This document shows, in pieces, positions 45,089 to 54,127 of a stretch of DNA of 64,000 nt. The first letter of the stretch is position 1; each line of letters opens with the position of its first letter. The notes under the pieces are model-generated. The model saw only the letters and a program-made list of their open reading frames with translations. It did no database searches and was not told where the DNA came from. The translations under genes were made by a program, and so were the position numbers. This DNA is from Perlabentimonas sp034003245 (GTDB lineage: Bacteria > Bacteroidota > Bacteroidia > Bacteroidales > Tenuifilaceae), in the NCBI GenBank assembly GCA_034003245.1, contig JAVEYY010000022.1, forward strand, positions 11,744-75,743, written 5' to 3'.

Positions 45089-46240
45089 ATGAAAAATTTT
45101 CAAATAAGCAAGCTGCTAACAATAGGAATTGTTATAGCTATCGTACTGATTGGTTGTGCAACCGGAAACGGGCCTAAGTCGGAGAACACACTTAAGGGTG
45201 CCCTTTCGGACTTCTTTCTAGTGGGTGTTGCCATGAATACCGAGCAGATTACAGGACAGGATGTAACTTCAATTAATTTGATTAAGAACCATTTTAACTC
45301 AATTGTTGCAGAAAACTGCATGAAGAGCGAGGTAATTCAGCCCAAGGAGGGAGAGTTCGATTTTACCCTAGCCGATCAAATGGTTGAGTTCGGTATTCAG
45401 CACAACTTGCACATGGTAGGGCATACGCTCATTTGGCATTCGCAGGCTCCTGCCTGGTTCTTTGTTGACGATAAGGGGAACGATGTGTCGCGTGAGGTTC
45501 TTATCGAAAGGATGAAAACCCACATCCTTACCGTTGTGGGGCGTTACAAGGGGAAAATTCACGGCTGGGATGTGGTGAACGAGGCCATCGAGAGCAATGG
45601 TGAGTGGCGGAACAGCAAGTTTTACCAGATCATCGGCAAGGAGTATGTCGATTTGGCTTTCCAGTTTGCCTACGAGGCCGATCCCGACGCCGAGTTATAC
45701 TACAACGACTTTGGAATGGCAATTTCTGGGCGTCGTAATGGTGTAATATCGATGGTAAAAGGCCTTCAGGAACGAGGTGTTAAAATCGATGGTATTGGAA
45801 TGCAAGGCCACGTACACCTAAATTCTCCCACAATTGAAGATTTTGAGACCAGCATTAAGGCCTTTTCTGAACTTGGCTTACCGGTTATGATCACCGAGAT
45901 GGATATCACTGTTCTTCCATCGCCCAGCAACGAGGTAACGGCTGATGTTTCTCTTAACGTTGAGTTTTTCCCCGAACTCAATCCATATCCCGATTTTCTA
46001 CCCGATTCAGTGTCAAACGCACTTAACAATCGCTATCACGATTTCTTTAAGTTGTTCCTGAAGCACCACGATAAGATCTTGCGGGTTACCCTATGGGGTG
46101 TTAGCGATAATCAAACCTGGCGAAACTACTGGCCCGTTAAAGGTCGTACCGATTATCCCTTGCTATTCGACAGAAACTATGAGCCAAAATCCGTTGTGCA
46201 AACCATTATCGATGAGGCTAAAGCCCTTTCGAAGAAATAG
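45089..46240 (+). CDS. Second GH10 endo-beta-1,4-xylanase, lipoprotein
   Basis: 383 residues; FQISKLLTIGIVIAIVLIGC is a lipoprotein signal. GH10 motifs: ENCMKSEVIQPKEGEFDF, VGHTLIWHSQAPAWF, HGWDVVNEAIESNGEW (acid/base Glu), GIGMQGHVHLNSP, VMITEMDITVLP (nucleophile Glu) and LWGVSDNQTW. Compared with the first GH10 it has a shorter linker and an extended loop after the nucleophile (about 275-310, SPSNEVTADVSLNVEFFPEL), which may change its subsite and substrate length. It follows the symporter gene by 57 nt. Confidence 0.95.
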   Translation: MKNFQISKLLTIGIVIAIVLIGCATGNGPKSENTLKGALSDFFLVGVAMNTEQITGQDVTSINLIKNHFNSIVAENCMKSEVIQPKEGEFDFTLADQMVEFGIQHNLHMVGHTLIWHSQAPAWFFVDDKGNDVSREVLIERMKTHILTVVGRYKGKIHGWDVVNEAIESNGEWRNSKFYQIIGKEYVDLAFQFAYEADPDAELYYNDFGMAISGRRNGVISMVKGLQERGVKIDGIGMQGHVHLNSPTIEDFETSIKAFSELGLPVMITEMDITVLPSPSNEVTADVSLNVEFFPELNPYPDFLPDSVSNALNNRYHDFFKLFLKHHDKILRVTLWGVSDNQTWRNYWPVKGRTDYPLLFDRNYEPKSVVQTIIDEAKALSKK

Positions 46241-46277
46241 TTAATTCACTCGAATTTGAATAAAAAAATGGTTTAGT

Positions 46278-47249
46278 ATGAAAAAGCCAAGATATTTAGT
46301 AGAGGATTTATATTCGGCCGATCCCTCGGCGCACGTGTTTAATGGGCGTATTTACATCTACCCATCACACGATATCGACGCCGGAATTCCCGAGAACGAT
46401 CTCGGCGACCATTTCGATATGCGCGATTACCATGTTTACTCCATGGATAGTGTAGATGGTGATGTAACCGACCATGGTGTGGTGCTCGATGTAAAAAGCA
46501 TCCCTTGGGCTGGCCGTCAGCTTTGGGCACCCGATGCAGCATACAAGGATGGAAAGTATTACCTATACTTCCCGCTAAAGGATAAAAATGATATTTTTAG
46601 GATTGGCGTAGCCGTTGGCGATAAACCCGAGGGGCCTTTTACCCCGCAGCCCGACCCCATAAAGGGCAGCTATAGTATCGATCCTGCTGTTTTCGACGAT
46701 GGCGATGGTAGTTATTACATGTACTTTGGTGGCTTATGGGGCGGACAGCTGCAGCGGTATCGCAACAATAAGGCCATTGAGCGCGGCCAAGAACCTGCCG
46801 ATAACGAACCCGCGCTGTGCGCACGGGTGGCCAAGCTATCGGTCGATATGCTCGAGTTTGCCGAGGAGCCCCGCGATGTTCTAATTCTCGATGAGAACGG
46901 GAAACCCCTAACCGCTGGCGACCACGATCGCCGTTACTTTGAAGGGCCTTGGATGTATAAGTACAAGGGCAAGTATTACTTCTCGTACTCAACTGGCAAT
47001 ACCCATAAGCTTTGCTATGCAATTGGCGACACGCCTTATGGCCCATTCACCTATAAGGGCGTAATACTAACGCCTGTTGTAGGTTGGACCACTCACCACT
47101 CAATATGCGAGTTTATGGGGAAATGGTATCTATTTTATCACGATAGCGTTCGCTCTGGCGGCCGAACCTGGCTAAGGAGCATTAAGGTAATTGAGTTGGA
47201 GTACAACCAGGATGGAACTATTAAAACCATCGATGGGTTGCTGAAATAG
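46278..47249 (+). CDS. GH43 enzyme, no signal peptide (cytoplasmic beta-xylosidase/arabinofuranosidase)
   Basis: 323 residues starting MKKPRYLVEDLYSADPSAHVF, without a signal peptide, so likely cytoplasmic. The five-bladed propeller carboxylates are visible: Asp of SADPSAHVFNGRIYIY (general base), Asp of YSIDPAVFDDGDGSYY (pKa modulator) and Glu of YFEGPWMYKYKGKYYF (general acid). Cytoplasmic GH43 enzymes of this subtype split imported xylobiose or arabinoxylo-oligosaccharides, which links it to the GPH symporter and to xylA/xylB. Subfamily was not determined. Confidence 0.9.
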   Translation: MKKPRYLVEDLYSADPSAHVFNGRIYIYPSHDIDAGIPENDLGDHFDMRDYHVYSMDSVDGDVTDHGVVLDVKSIPWAGRQLWAPDAAYKDGKYYLYFPLKDKNDIFRIGVAVGDKPEGPFTPQPDPIKGSYSIDPAVFDDGDGSYYMYFGGLWGGQLQRYRNNKAIERGQEPADNEPALCARVAKLSVDMLEFAEEPRDVLILDENGKPLTAGDHDRRYFEGPWMYKYKGKYYFSYSTGNTHKLCYAIGDTPYGPFTYKGVILTPVVGWTTHHSICEFMGKWYLFYHDSVRSGGRTWLRSIKVIELEYNQDGTIKTIDGLLK

Positions 47250-47298
47250 TGAAGGAATAAATATAATAATGTTGAACACCCTACCTAAATATATCCCG

Positions 47299-49041
47299 AT
47301 GAGAAACGAGACTTTTGTTTACAGAAATCTGCTCATCATCATTTTGTTAAGTTTGTTGAATGCTTGTTCACCGCCAGAGGGGAAAATTATGGTTAAGGAT
47401 GGCAAAGCCTACTTCGAGTACTTTAGCTACTCGGGTAACGATGCTTTTTTTAACGAGAACCCTCTGGCAGAAGGGCAGTTCTATAACCCAATACTCTCGG
47501 GTTTCTTCCCCGATCCAAGTATCTGCAAAAAGGGTGATGACTACTACATTGTGAATTCCACATTCTCATTTTTTCCTGGAATTCCAGTTTTTCATAGCAA
47601 CGACCTGGTAAACTGGAAGCAGATTGGCCACGTGCTCGACAGGCCATCGCAGTTCGAAAATGTCGATCAGCCTGTTTCCTGGGGAATTTTTGCACCAGCT
47701 ATAACGTACAATCCGTATAACGATCTGTTCTATCTTACCACAACCTATGTTGGCGGGGGTGGAAATTTTGTGGTAACAGCTAAGGATCCTGCCGGCCCAT
47801 GGAGCGATCCCGTTTGGCTGCCCGAGGTTCCCGGTATCGACCCCTCTCTATTTTTCGATGATAATGGCAAAGCGTATATAATGAATAACCATGATCCTGA
47901 GGGTGGCTCGTTGTACCAGGGTCATAAGGCCATTTGGCTTCAGGAATTTGATGTGAATACGAACACAACCTTTGGTCCTCGAAAAATGATTAGAAATGGA
48001 GGGCACAATTTAGCCGATAAACCCATTTGGATTGAGGGGCCACATATCTATAAACTAAATGGATACTACTACCTAATGACTGCCGAGGGTGGAACCTCCA
48101 TCGACCATTCACAGGTAATTTTTCGCAGCAAGAATATTTGGGGGCCCTATCAAACCTACGAGGGAAACCCAATACTTACCCAGCGCGATTTGGATAAGTA
48201 TAGGCCCAACCCAATTACAAATACCGGTCACGCCGATTTAATTCAGGATAAAAATGGCGATTGGTATGCAATCTTTCTGGCTTGCCGTCCCTATACACCC
48301 GAAAATATTTTCAATATTGGTCGCGAAACATTTTTACTTCCAGTAACATGGAACGAAGAGGGTTGGCCTATTATTCTTGAAAGGGGTCTAGAGGTACCCA
48401 TGATCCTCGACTTACCCAAGGGTGTTGTATCGCGCGAGCATGAGGATGGATTTATGAAGCGTGGCAATTTCTCGTTCATCGAGGATTTTAAGTCCTCGCA
48501 ATTACCCCTCGAGTGGTTTTTCCTGCGTACACCAACCGAAACATGGCACGAGTTTGATACCAGTAGGGGTGGTGTAACCATTAATGCTCGTCCAATTAAT
48601 CTAAGGGAGTGCAAGCATCCATCGTTTATGGGTACTCGCCAACGTCATCACGACTTTGAGGCCGAAACGGCAATGCATTACCTGCCCTCAAGCAACACCG
48701 ATTTGGCAGGTTTGGTTATGTTCCAGAATGAGGCTTTTCATTTTGTACTGGGAGTTAGCAATATCAACGGGAAAAATTTTGTAACTCTTCAAAAGTCAAG
48801 TAGAGTTAACGACAAGGTAGATAAAGAGATACTTGCACAGCAAGAGTTAACCAACGGTTTTAAGGGCAAAATACACCTTAAGGTGCAGTGCAGCGGTGGC
48901 AAATTTTCGTTCTTCTACAAAGTAAAGGGAAATGATTGGAATTTGCTGGCTAGTGATATTGATGCCAGCTACCTAAGCACCGAGCGTGCCGGAGGGTTTA
49001 TTGGAACTATTCTGGGATTTTATGCATCATCCAATGATTAG
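47299..49041 (+). CDS. GH43 lipoprotein with C-terminal beta-sandwich
   Basis: The start was taken at the ATG at 47299 (MRNETFVYRNLLIIILLSLLNAC, lipoprotein signal); the frame opens at 47269. 580 residues: GH43 propeller with NPILSGFFPDPSICKKGDDYY, VPGIDPSLFFDDNGKAYIMN and IWIEGPHIYKLNGYYYL, then a C-terminal concanavalin-like sandwich (about 380-580). This layout fits GH43 beta-xylosidases and arabinofuranosidases acting on decorated xylan in the periplasm or on the surface. It is 50 nt downstream of the cytoplasmic GH43 gene. Confidence 0.9.
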   Translation: MRNETFVYRNLLIIILLSLLNACSPPEGKIMVKDGKAYFEYFSYSGNDAFFNENPLAEGQFYNPILSGFFPDPSICKKGDDYYIVNSTFSFFPGIPVFHSNDLVNWKQIGHVLDRPSQFENVDQPVSWGIFAPAITYNPYNDLFYLTTTYVGGGGNFVVTAKDPAGPWSDPVWLPEVPGIDPSLFFDDNGKAYIMNNHDPEGGSLYQGHKAIWLQEFDVNTNTTFGPRKMIRNGGHNLADKPIWIEGPHIYKLNGYYYLMTAEGGTSIDHSQVIFRSKNIWGPYQTYEGNPILTQRDLDKYRPNPITNTGHADLIQDKNGDWYAIFLACRPYTPENIFNIGRETFLLPVTWNEEGWPIILERGLEVPMILDLPKGVVSREHEDGFMKRGNFSFIEDFKSSQLPLEWFFLRTPTETWHEFDTSRGGVTINARPINLRECKHPSFMGTRQRHHDFEAETAMHYLPSSNTDLAGLVMFQNEAFHFVLGVSNINGKNFVTLQKSSRVNDKVDKEILAQQELTNGFKGKIHLKVQCSGGKFSFFYKVKGNDWNLLASDIDASYLSTERAGGFIGTILGFYASSND

Positions 49042-49101
49042 TTTTTTGTAAATTGGGTAATCGATAAACAAGTAAAAAATAAGTTTTTAAGAAGTAAAAA
49101 T

Positions 49102-49908
49102 ATGTTTGATATTAAGGGCAAAGTGGCCGTTGTAACTGGCGGCGGAGGGGTTCTTGGGGGAAGTATTGCACAAAGTCTTGTGGAGGCTGGTGCAAGGGTT
49201 GTAATTCTCGATATCCGCGAGGAGAATGTTAACCAGCGGGTCGACGAGCTTAAAAGGTTAGGTGGCGATGTTCTTGGTTTTGTTACCAATGTCCTCGATA
49301 TCGAAAAGTTAAGGGAAACGCGCGAATTACTGCTCAAAACTTGGGATAGCATCGATATCCTGATTAATGCTGCAGGCGGCAATTTACCCGGCGCAACCCT
49401 TACCGAGCAGCAAACAATCTTTGATATGAAGATTGAGGATTTTCAGAAGGTAACCGACCTTAACCTCAATGGAACGGTTTACCCCTGTCTGGTTTTTGGC
49501 GAAACCATGGCCAAGCAGGGTTCGGGTAGCATCATCAATATCTCATCAATGGCTACCTACTCGGCCATTACACGTGTTATGGGTTACTCAGTGGCCAAAA
49601 CGGGGGTAAATATCTTTACCCAATGGCTTGCCATGGAGATGGCGCTTAAGTTTAGCGAGAAGATCCGTGTAAACGCCATTGCGCCGGGTTTCTTTATTGG
49701 CGATCAGAACCGCAGCGTGCTTATCAATCCCGATGGATCCTACACCGAGCGTAGCCTAAAGGTTATAGCCCGTACGCCCATGAAACGCTTTGGCGATATC
49801 AAGGAGCTAAATGGGGCTGTGCAGTTCCTCTGCTCCGATGCGGCATCGTTTATAACGGGTGTAATTCTTCCTGTCGATGGGGGCTTCAGCTCTTTCAGTG
49901 GCGTTTAG
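49102..49908 (+). CDS. SDR-family D-mannonate oxidoreductase (fructuronate reductase-like)
   Basis: 268 residues, a short-chain dehydrogenase: KVAVVTGGGGVLGG (the nucleotide-binding TGxxxGxG), NAAGGN (NAG-type motif), catalytic Ser in INISSMATYS, and YSVAKTGV (the YxxxK pair). PGFFIGDQNR and the terminal DGGFSSFSGV are typical of the SDRs found beside uxuA, which replace the classical UxuB family and interconvert fructuronate and mannonate. It directly precedes uxuA with a 30-nt gap. Assignment to mannonate rather than another sugar acid is by context. Confidence 0.82.
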   Translation: MFDIKGKVAVVTGGGGVLGGSIAQSLVEAGARVVILDIREENVNQRVDELKRLGGDVLGFVTNVLDIEKLRETRELLLKTWDSIDILINAAGGNLPGATLTEQQTIFDMKIEDFQKVTDLNLNGTVYPCLVFGETMAKQGSGSIINISSMATYSAITRVMGYSVAKTGVNIFTQWLAMEMALKFSEKIRVNAIAPGFFIGDQNRSVLINPDGSYTERSLKVIARTPMKRFGDIKELNGAVQFLCSDAASFITGVILPVDGGFSSFSGV

Positions 49909-49938
49909 GTAGTTGATGTTGGATTTAAAACAGGATTG

Positions 49939-51153
49939 ATGGCACTCGAAAAAACTTGGCGCTGGTTTGGGTTTAACGACCCCATAACCCTCGATAATCT
50001 TGCGCAGATTGGCGTTGAGGGAGTTGTTACTGCATTGCATCATATTCCAAACGGCGAGATTTGGACGAAAGACGAAATTCTTAAGGTGAAGCACGCCATC
50101 AATGCCAAGGGGATGCGGTGGAGTGTGGTGGAAAGTTTGCCGATATCGGAGGGGATAAAGATTAAGTCGGCCGATTACGATAGGTTAATCCGCAACTACC
50201 AGATTTCGCTCCGGAATCTGGGTGAGTGTGGTATCGATACCGTGGTGTACAACTTTATGCCGGTAATCGATTGGGTTAGGACAAATATCAACTACACTCT
50301 GAGCAATGGGGGCGAATCGATGTATTTCGATTTACCAACATTTGCCGCTTTCGATATCTACCTGCTTAAGCGCCTTGGGGCCGAAAAGGATTACGATTCT
50401 GAAATGCTCAAACGGGCTAAAGCAATAGCCGATAACTTATCCCCCGAAGAGGCCGATAAGCTGGTTTACAATATCATTGTGCTTACCCAGGGGTTTATCA
50501 ACGGCGTAATCGATGGCAGCGTAAGCAATCCAAAGGAGCTTTTCCTCGAGTTTATATCTCGATACAAGGATATTGATAGCGATACGCTTAGGCAAAACCT
50601 TAAGGATTTTCTCGACAATGTTATTCCCGTAGCCGAGGAGGCTGGCATAAACCTCTGCATTCACCCCGACGACCCCCCATTCCCCGTACTTGGTCTTCCT
50701 CGAATTGTTGGCCGAATTGAGGATATTGAGTGGATTCTCGATGCGAATAAGTCAACAAACAATGGGTTGGCCTTCTGTGTTGGTTCGCTTTCGGCTCGAC
50801 CCGATAATAACCTGGTTGAGATTGCCCATAAGTTTGGGCATCGTATCCACTTTGCGCATCTGCGCAATACTCAGCTAATGCCCGATGGTAGTTTCTACGA
50901 GTCAGGTCATTTGGTTGGATCGCAGGATATGGTTAATATTGTAACAACCCTTCTAAAGGAACAAAAGAGAAGGAGGGATTCCGGACGTAAGGATTACCGC
51001 ATGCCCTTTAGGCCCGATCACGGAATAAAGATGCTTCACGATTACGAACACGGCTACAATCCGGGGTATCCGCTTATTGGCCGATTAAAGGGTTTGGCCG
51101 AAATTGAGGGCTTAATGGTCGGTATTGAATGGTATTTAAATAGCAAGGAGTAG
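49939..51153 (+). CDS. uxuA: Mannonate dehydratase
   Basis: The ATG at 49939 is preferred to the TTG three bases upstream. 404 residues: WRWFGFNDPITLDNLAQIGVEGVV at the start, MRWSVVESLPISEGIK, then the metal-binding region GINLCIHPDDPPFPVLGLPR and IHFAHLRNTQ, and FRPDHGIKMLHD. It dehydrates D-mannonate to 2-keto-3-deoxygluconate, the route by which glucuronate released from xylan enters the Entner-Doudoroff branch. uxaC, kdgK and kdgA are not in the window. Confidence 0.95.
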   Translation: MALEKTWRWFGFNDPITLDNLAQIGVEGVVTALHHIPNGEIWTKDEILKVKHAINAKGMRWSVVESLPISEGIKIKSADYDRLIRNYQISLRNLGECGIDTVVYNFMPVIDWVRTNINYTLSNGGESMYFDLPTFAAFDIYLLKRLGAEKDYDSEMLKRAKAIADNLSPEEADKLVYNIIVLTQGFINGVIDGSVSNPKELFLEFISRYKDIDSDTLRQNLKDFLDNVIPVAEEAGINLCIHPDDPPFPVLGLPRIVGRIEDIEWILDANKSTNNGLAFCVGSLSARPDNNLVEIAHKFGHRIHFAHLRNTQLMPDGSFYESGHLVGSQDMVNIVTTLLKEQKRRRDSGRKDYRMPFRPDHGIKMLHDYEHGYNPGYPLIGRLKGLAEIEGLMVGIEWYLNSKE

Positions 51154-51172
51154 TATTTTTTTAACCAAAAAC

Positions 51173-52666
51173 ATGATTATGACTTTATTAGGATACGATA
51201 TAGGTAGTTCATCCATTAAGGCAAGTATTATCGATGTGGAAACCGGCAATTTGGTAGCCTCTGCATTCTATCCCAAGGAGGAGATGCCAATTCTCTCACC
51301 CCAACCGGGATTTGCCGAGCAGGAGCCCGATAGCTGGTGGAACAACCTAGTGCTGGCAACACAGGAGTTGCTTATTCAGCCATGGGTAAATCCCGATGCA
51401 ATTCAGGCCATTGGTGTTTCCTATCAGATGCACGGCTTGGTTACCATCGATAAGTCGCATAAACCCTTAAGGCCGTCCATTATCTGGTGCGATAGTCGAG
51501 CGGTTAGCACAGGCGACAAGGCATTCAACGAGCTGGGTAGCGAAAAATGCTTGGCTTCGCTGCTCAACTCACCGGGCAACTTTACAGCCTCAAAGCTTAA
51601 GTGGGTTAAGGATAATCAGCCTGATCTTTACGAGAAAATCTATAAGATAATGCTTCCGGGCGATTATATCGCGCTTAAGCTTACAGGCGAGATTTTCACT
51701 ACACCATCGGGTTTGTCCGAGGGTATATTCTGGGATTTTCAGCAGAATGGTGTTTCATCTATGATCATGCAGCACTATGGATTTAGTAGAGACATTCTAC
51801 CCAAGATTACTCCAAACTTCTCTGCGCAAGGCAATCTAACACATGAAGCGGCTAAGGTGCTAGGTTTGCGTGCTGGTATTCCCCTAACATACCGTGCTGG
51901 CGATCAGCCCAACAATGCCTTTTCGCTTAATGTGCTTAATCCAGGTGAGATTGCCGCCACTGCGGGTACATCGGGTGTGGTGTATGGTGTTAGCGATCAG
52001 ATAAGCTACGACCCGCTATCGCGGGTAAATACCTTTGCCCATGTGAATCACAGCGCGGAGCAGACTAGGCTTGGTGTTTTACTATGCGTGAATGGTACAG
52101 GAATCCTAAACTCGTGGCTTCGTAGGAATGTGGTAGGGCAGGATATTAGCTACACCGATATGAACCGGTTGGCTGCATCGGTATCACCGGGTTCGGAGGG
52201 ATTAAGCATTTTGCCCTTTGGCAATGGTGCCGAGCGCATAGTTGGCAACAGGGATTTGGGTTGTGTAATCGATGGGCTCGATTTTAATCGCCATAGCAAG
52301 GGACATCTAATTCGCGCAGCCCACGAAGGCATTGCCTTTGCCTTTAAGTACGGTATGGATATTATGGCGCAAACAGGCATTAATGCCAAGGTTATTCGTG
52401 CTGGTGACAGTAATATGTTTTTAAGTCCCATCTTCAGGGAAACGCTGGCGTCCATAACCTCGTCATCCATTGAGTTGTACAATACCGATGGTGCTCAGGG
52501 AGCAGCCCGTGCTGCAGGCATAGGAGCCGGAATTTATAAAAGCCCAAGGGAGGCGTTCAACGGGTTGAAAGTAGTTAAAAGCATTGAGCCAAATTCAACC
52601 CTACAGTCGTCTCTGCATGAATCGTATAGCAAGTGGAAATCCATTTTAGACAAAAAGTTGGCGTAA
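51173..52666 (+). CDS. xylB: Xylulokinase
   Basis: 497 residues, FGGY carbohydrate kinase fold: LLGYDIGSSSIKASIID (phosphate-binding loop), SYQMHGLVTIDKSHKPLRPSIIWCDSRA (catalytic/sugar region with the MHG signature of xylulokinase) and the second ATP-binding domain with TAGTSGVVYGV and VIRAGDSNMFLSPIFRE. It phosphorylates D-xylulose for the pentose phosphate pathway. It lies between uxuA and xylA, spaced 19 and 54 nt, in the sugar-catabolic section. Met3 at 51179 is an alternative start. Confidence 0.93.
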   Translation: MIMTLLGYDIGSSSIKASIIDVETGNLVASAFYPKEEMPILSPQPGFAEQEPDSWWNNLVLATQELLIQPWVNPDAIQAIGVSYQMHGLVTIDKSHKPLRPSIIWCDSRAVSTGDKAFNELGSEKCLASLLNSPGNFTASKLKWVKDNQPDLYEKIYKIMLPGDYIALKLTGEIFTTPSGLSEGIFWDFQQNGVSSMIMQHYGFSRDILPKITPNFSAQGNLTHEAAKVLGLRAGIPLTYRAGDQPNNAFSLNVLNPGEIAATAGTSGVVYGVSDQISYDPLSRVNTFAHVNHSAEQTRLGVLLCVNGTGILNSWLRRNVVGQDISYTDMNRLAASVSPGSEGLSILPFGNGAERIVGNRDLGCVIDGLDFNRHSKGHLIRAAHEGIAFAFKYGMDIMAQTGINAKVIRAGDSNMFLSPIFRETLASITSSSIELYNTDGAQGAARAAGIGAGIYKSPREAFNGLKVVKSIEPNSTLQSSLHESYSKWKSILDKKLA

Positions 52667-52720
52667 GTAAACGTAAACAAATCATTGTAATTGAATTATT
52701 AATCACTAATCTAAATAGAT

Positions 52721-54052
52721 ATGAGTTACTTAACAGGAGACAAGGAATTCTTCAAAGGAATTGGGAAAATAAAGTTTGAAGGACGTGAAAGCGATAATCC
52801 TTTGGCATATAAGTTTTACGACGAGAATAAGGTTATCGCAGGGAAAACCCTCAAGGAGCATATGCGCTTTGCCGTTGCATATTGGCATACATTCTGCAGC
52901 ACGGGTGGCGATCCCTTTGGCCCAGGCACAAAAATTCACGCATGGGATCAGTCAAACGATGCCATTACCCGAGGTAAGCAGAAGATGGATGCTGCCTTTG
53001 AGTTTATCACTAAGTTGGGTGTACCATTCTACTGCTTCCACGATTTCGATCTAGTTGACGAGGGCGATACCATTGCCGAATCGGAAAAGCGTATTCAGGC
53101 CATGGTAGACTATGCGCAGCAGAAGCAGAAAGCCTCGGGTGTGAAGCTGCTGTGGGGTACAGCCAACCTATTCTCGCACAAGCGATATATGAATGGTGCT
53201 GCCACTAACCCCGATTTCAACGTGCTTCCATACGCTGCTACTCAGGTTAAAAATGCTCTGGATGCCACCATTGCGCTGGGTGGACAGAACTACGTTTTTT
53301 GGGGTGGTCGCGAGGGCTACAACTCTTTACTTAACACCAACATGAAGCGCGAGGTGGAGCATTTCGCCAAGTTCCTGCACATGGCCAAGGATTATGCCCG
53401 TAAGCAGGGCTTTAAGGGTACTTTCCTTATTGAGCCTAAGCCCATGGAGCCCACCAAGCACCAGTACGATTACGACTCGGCCACAATTATCGGATTCCTC
53501 AATAAGTTTGGTTTGGCCGACGATTTCAAGCTGAATATCGAGGTAAACCATGCCACGCTGGCTGGCCATACTTTCCAGCACGAGCTGCAGGTGGCTGCCG
53601 ATGCGGGCATGTTCGGTAGTATTGATGCTAATCGCGGTGACTATCAAAATGGATGGGATACCGACCAGTTCCCCATCAACCTATATGAGCTAATTGAAGC
53701 CATGCTGGTAATTATCGAGACCGGAGGATTTACAACGGGTGGCGTAAACTTCGATGCCAAGGTTCGTCGTAACTCTACCGATATGGAGGATCTATTCATT
53801 GCCCATATTGCTGGTATGGACGTATTTGCCCGTGCTTTTGAGTTGGCTTACGATATCCTTGAAAAATCGCCATACCGTAAGATGCGCGCTGAGCGTTACA
53901 GCTCTTTCGACTCGGGCAATGGCAAAGCTTTTGAGGAGGGGAAACTTACACTCGAGGATTTGCGCAATTTAGCCATTCAGAATGGCGAGCCAAAGCAGAT
54001 TAGCGGTAAGCAGGAACTATACGAGACCATTATTAATCAGTATATTCGTTAA
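52721..54052 (+). CDS. xylA: Xylose isomerase
   Basis: 443 residues, the class II length. FCSTGGDPFGPGTK at the N-terminus, FYCFHDFDLVDEGDT (catalytic His and first metal site), NYVFWGGREGYNSLLNTNM and TFLIEPKPMEPTKHQYD (metal-binding Glu), KLNIEVNHATLAGHTFQHEL and GSIDANRGDYQNGWDTDQFP (Asp ligands). It converts D-xylose to D-xylulose in the cytoplasm. It sits directly after xylB and before a pentose transporter gene, completing the xylose branch. Confidence 0.97.
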   Translation: MSYLTGDKEFFKGIGKIKFEGRESDNPLAYKFYDENKVIAGKTLKEHMRFAVAYWHTFCSTGGDPFGPGTKIHAWDQSNDAITRGKQKMDAAFEFITKLGVPFYCFHDFDLVDEGDTIAESEKRIQAMVDYAQQKQKASGVKLLWGTANLFSHKRYMNGAATNPDFNVLPYAATQVKNALDATIALGGQNYVFWGGREGYNSLLNTNMKREVEHFAKFLHMAKDYARKQGFKGTFLIEPKPMEPTKHQYDYDSATIIGFLNKFGLADDFKLNIEVNHATLAGHTFQHELQVAADAGMFGSIDANRGDYQNGWDTDQFPINLYELIEAMLVIIETGGFTTGGVNFDAKVRRNSTDMEDLFIAHIAGMDVFARAFELAYDILEKSPYRKMRAERYSSFDSGNGKAFEEGKLTLEDLRNLAIQNGEPKQISGKQELYETIINQYIR

Positions 54053-54127
54053 TTCTTTTCTTTTAAGGAAGGCCTGAATGTGATTCAATATTATTGCAAT
54101 AATTGTAATTAAAATTTTGGTAGCACA

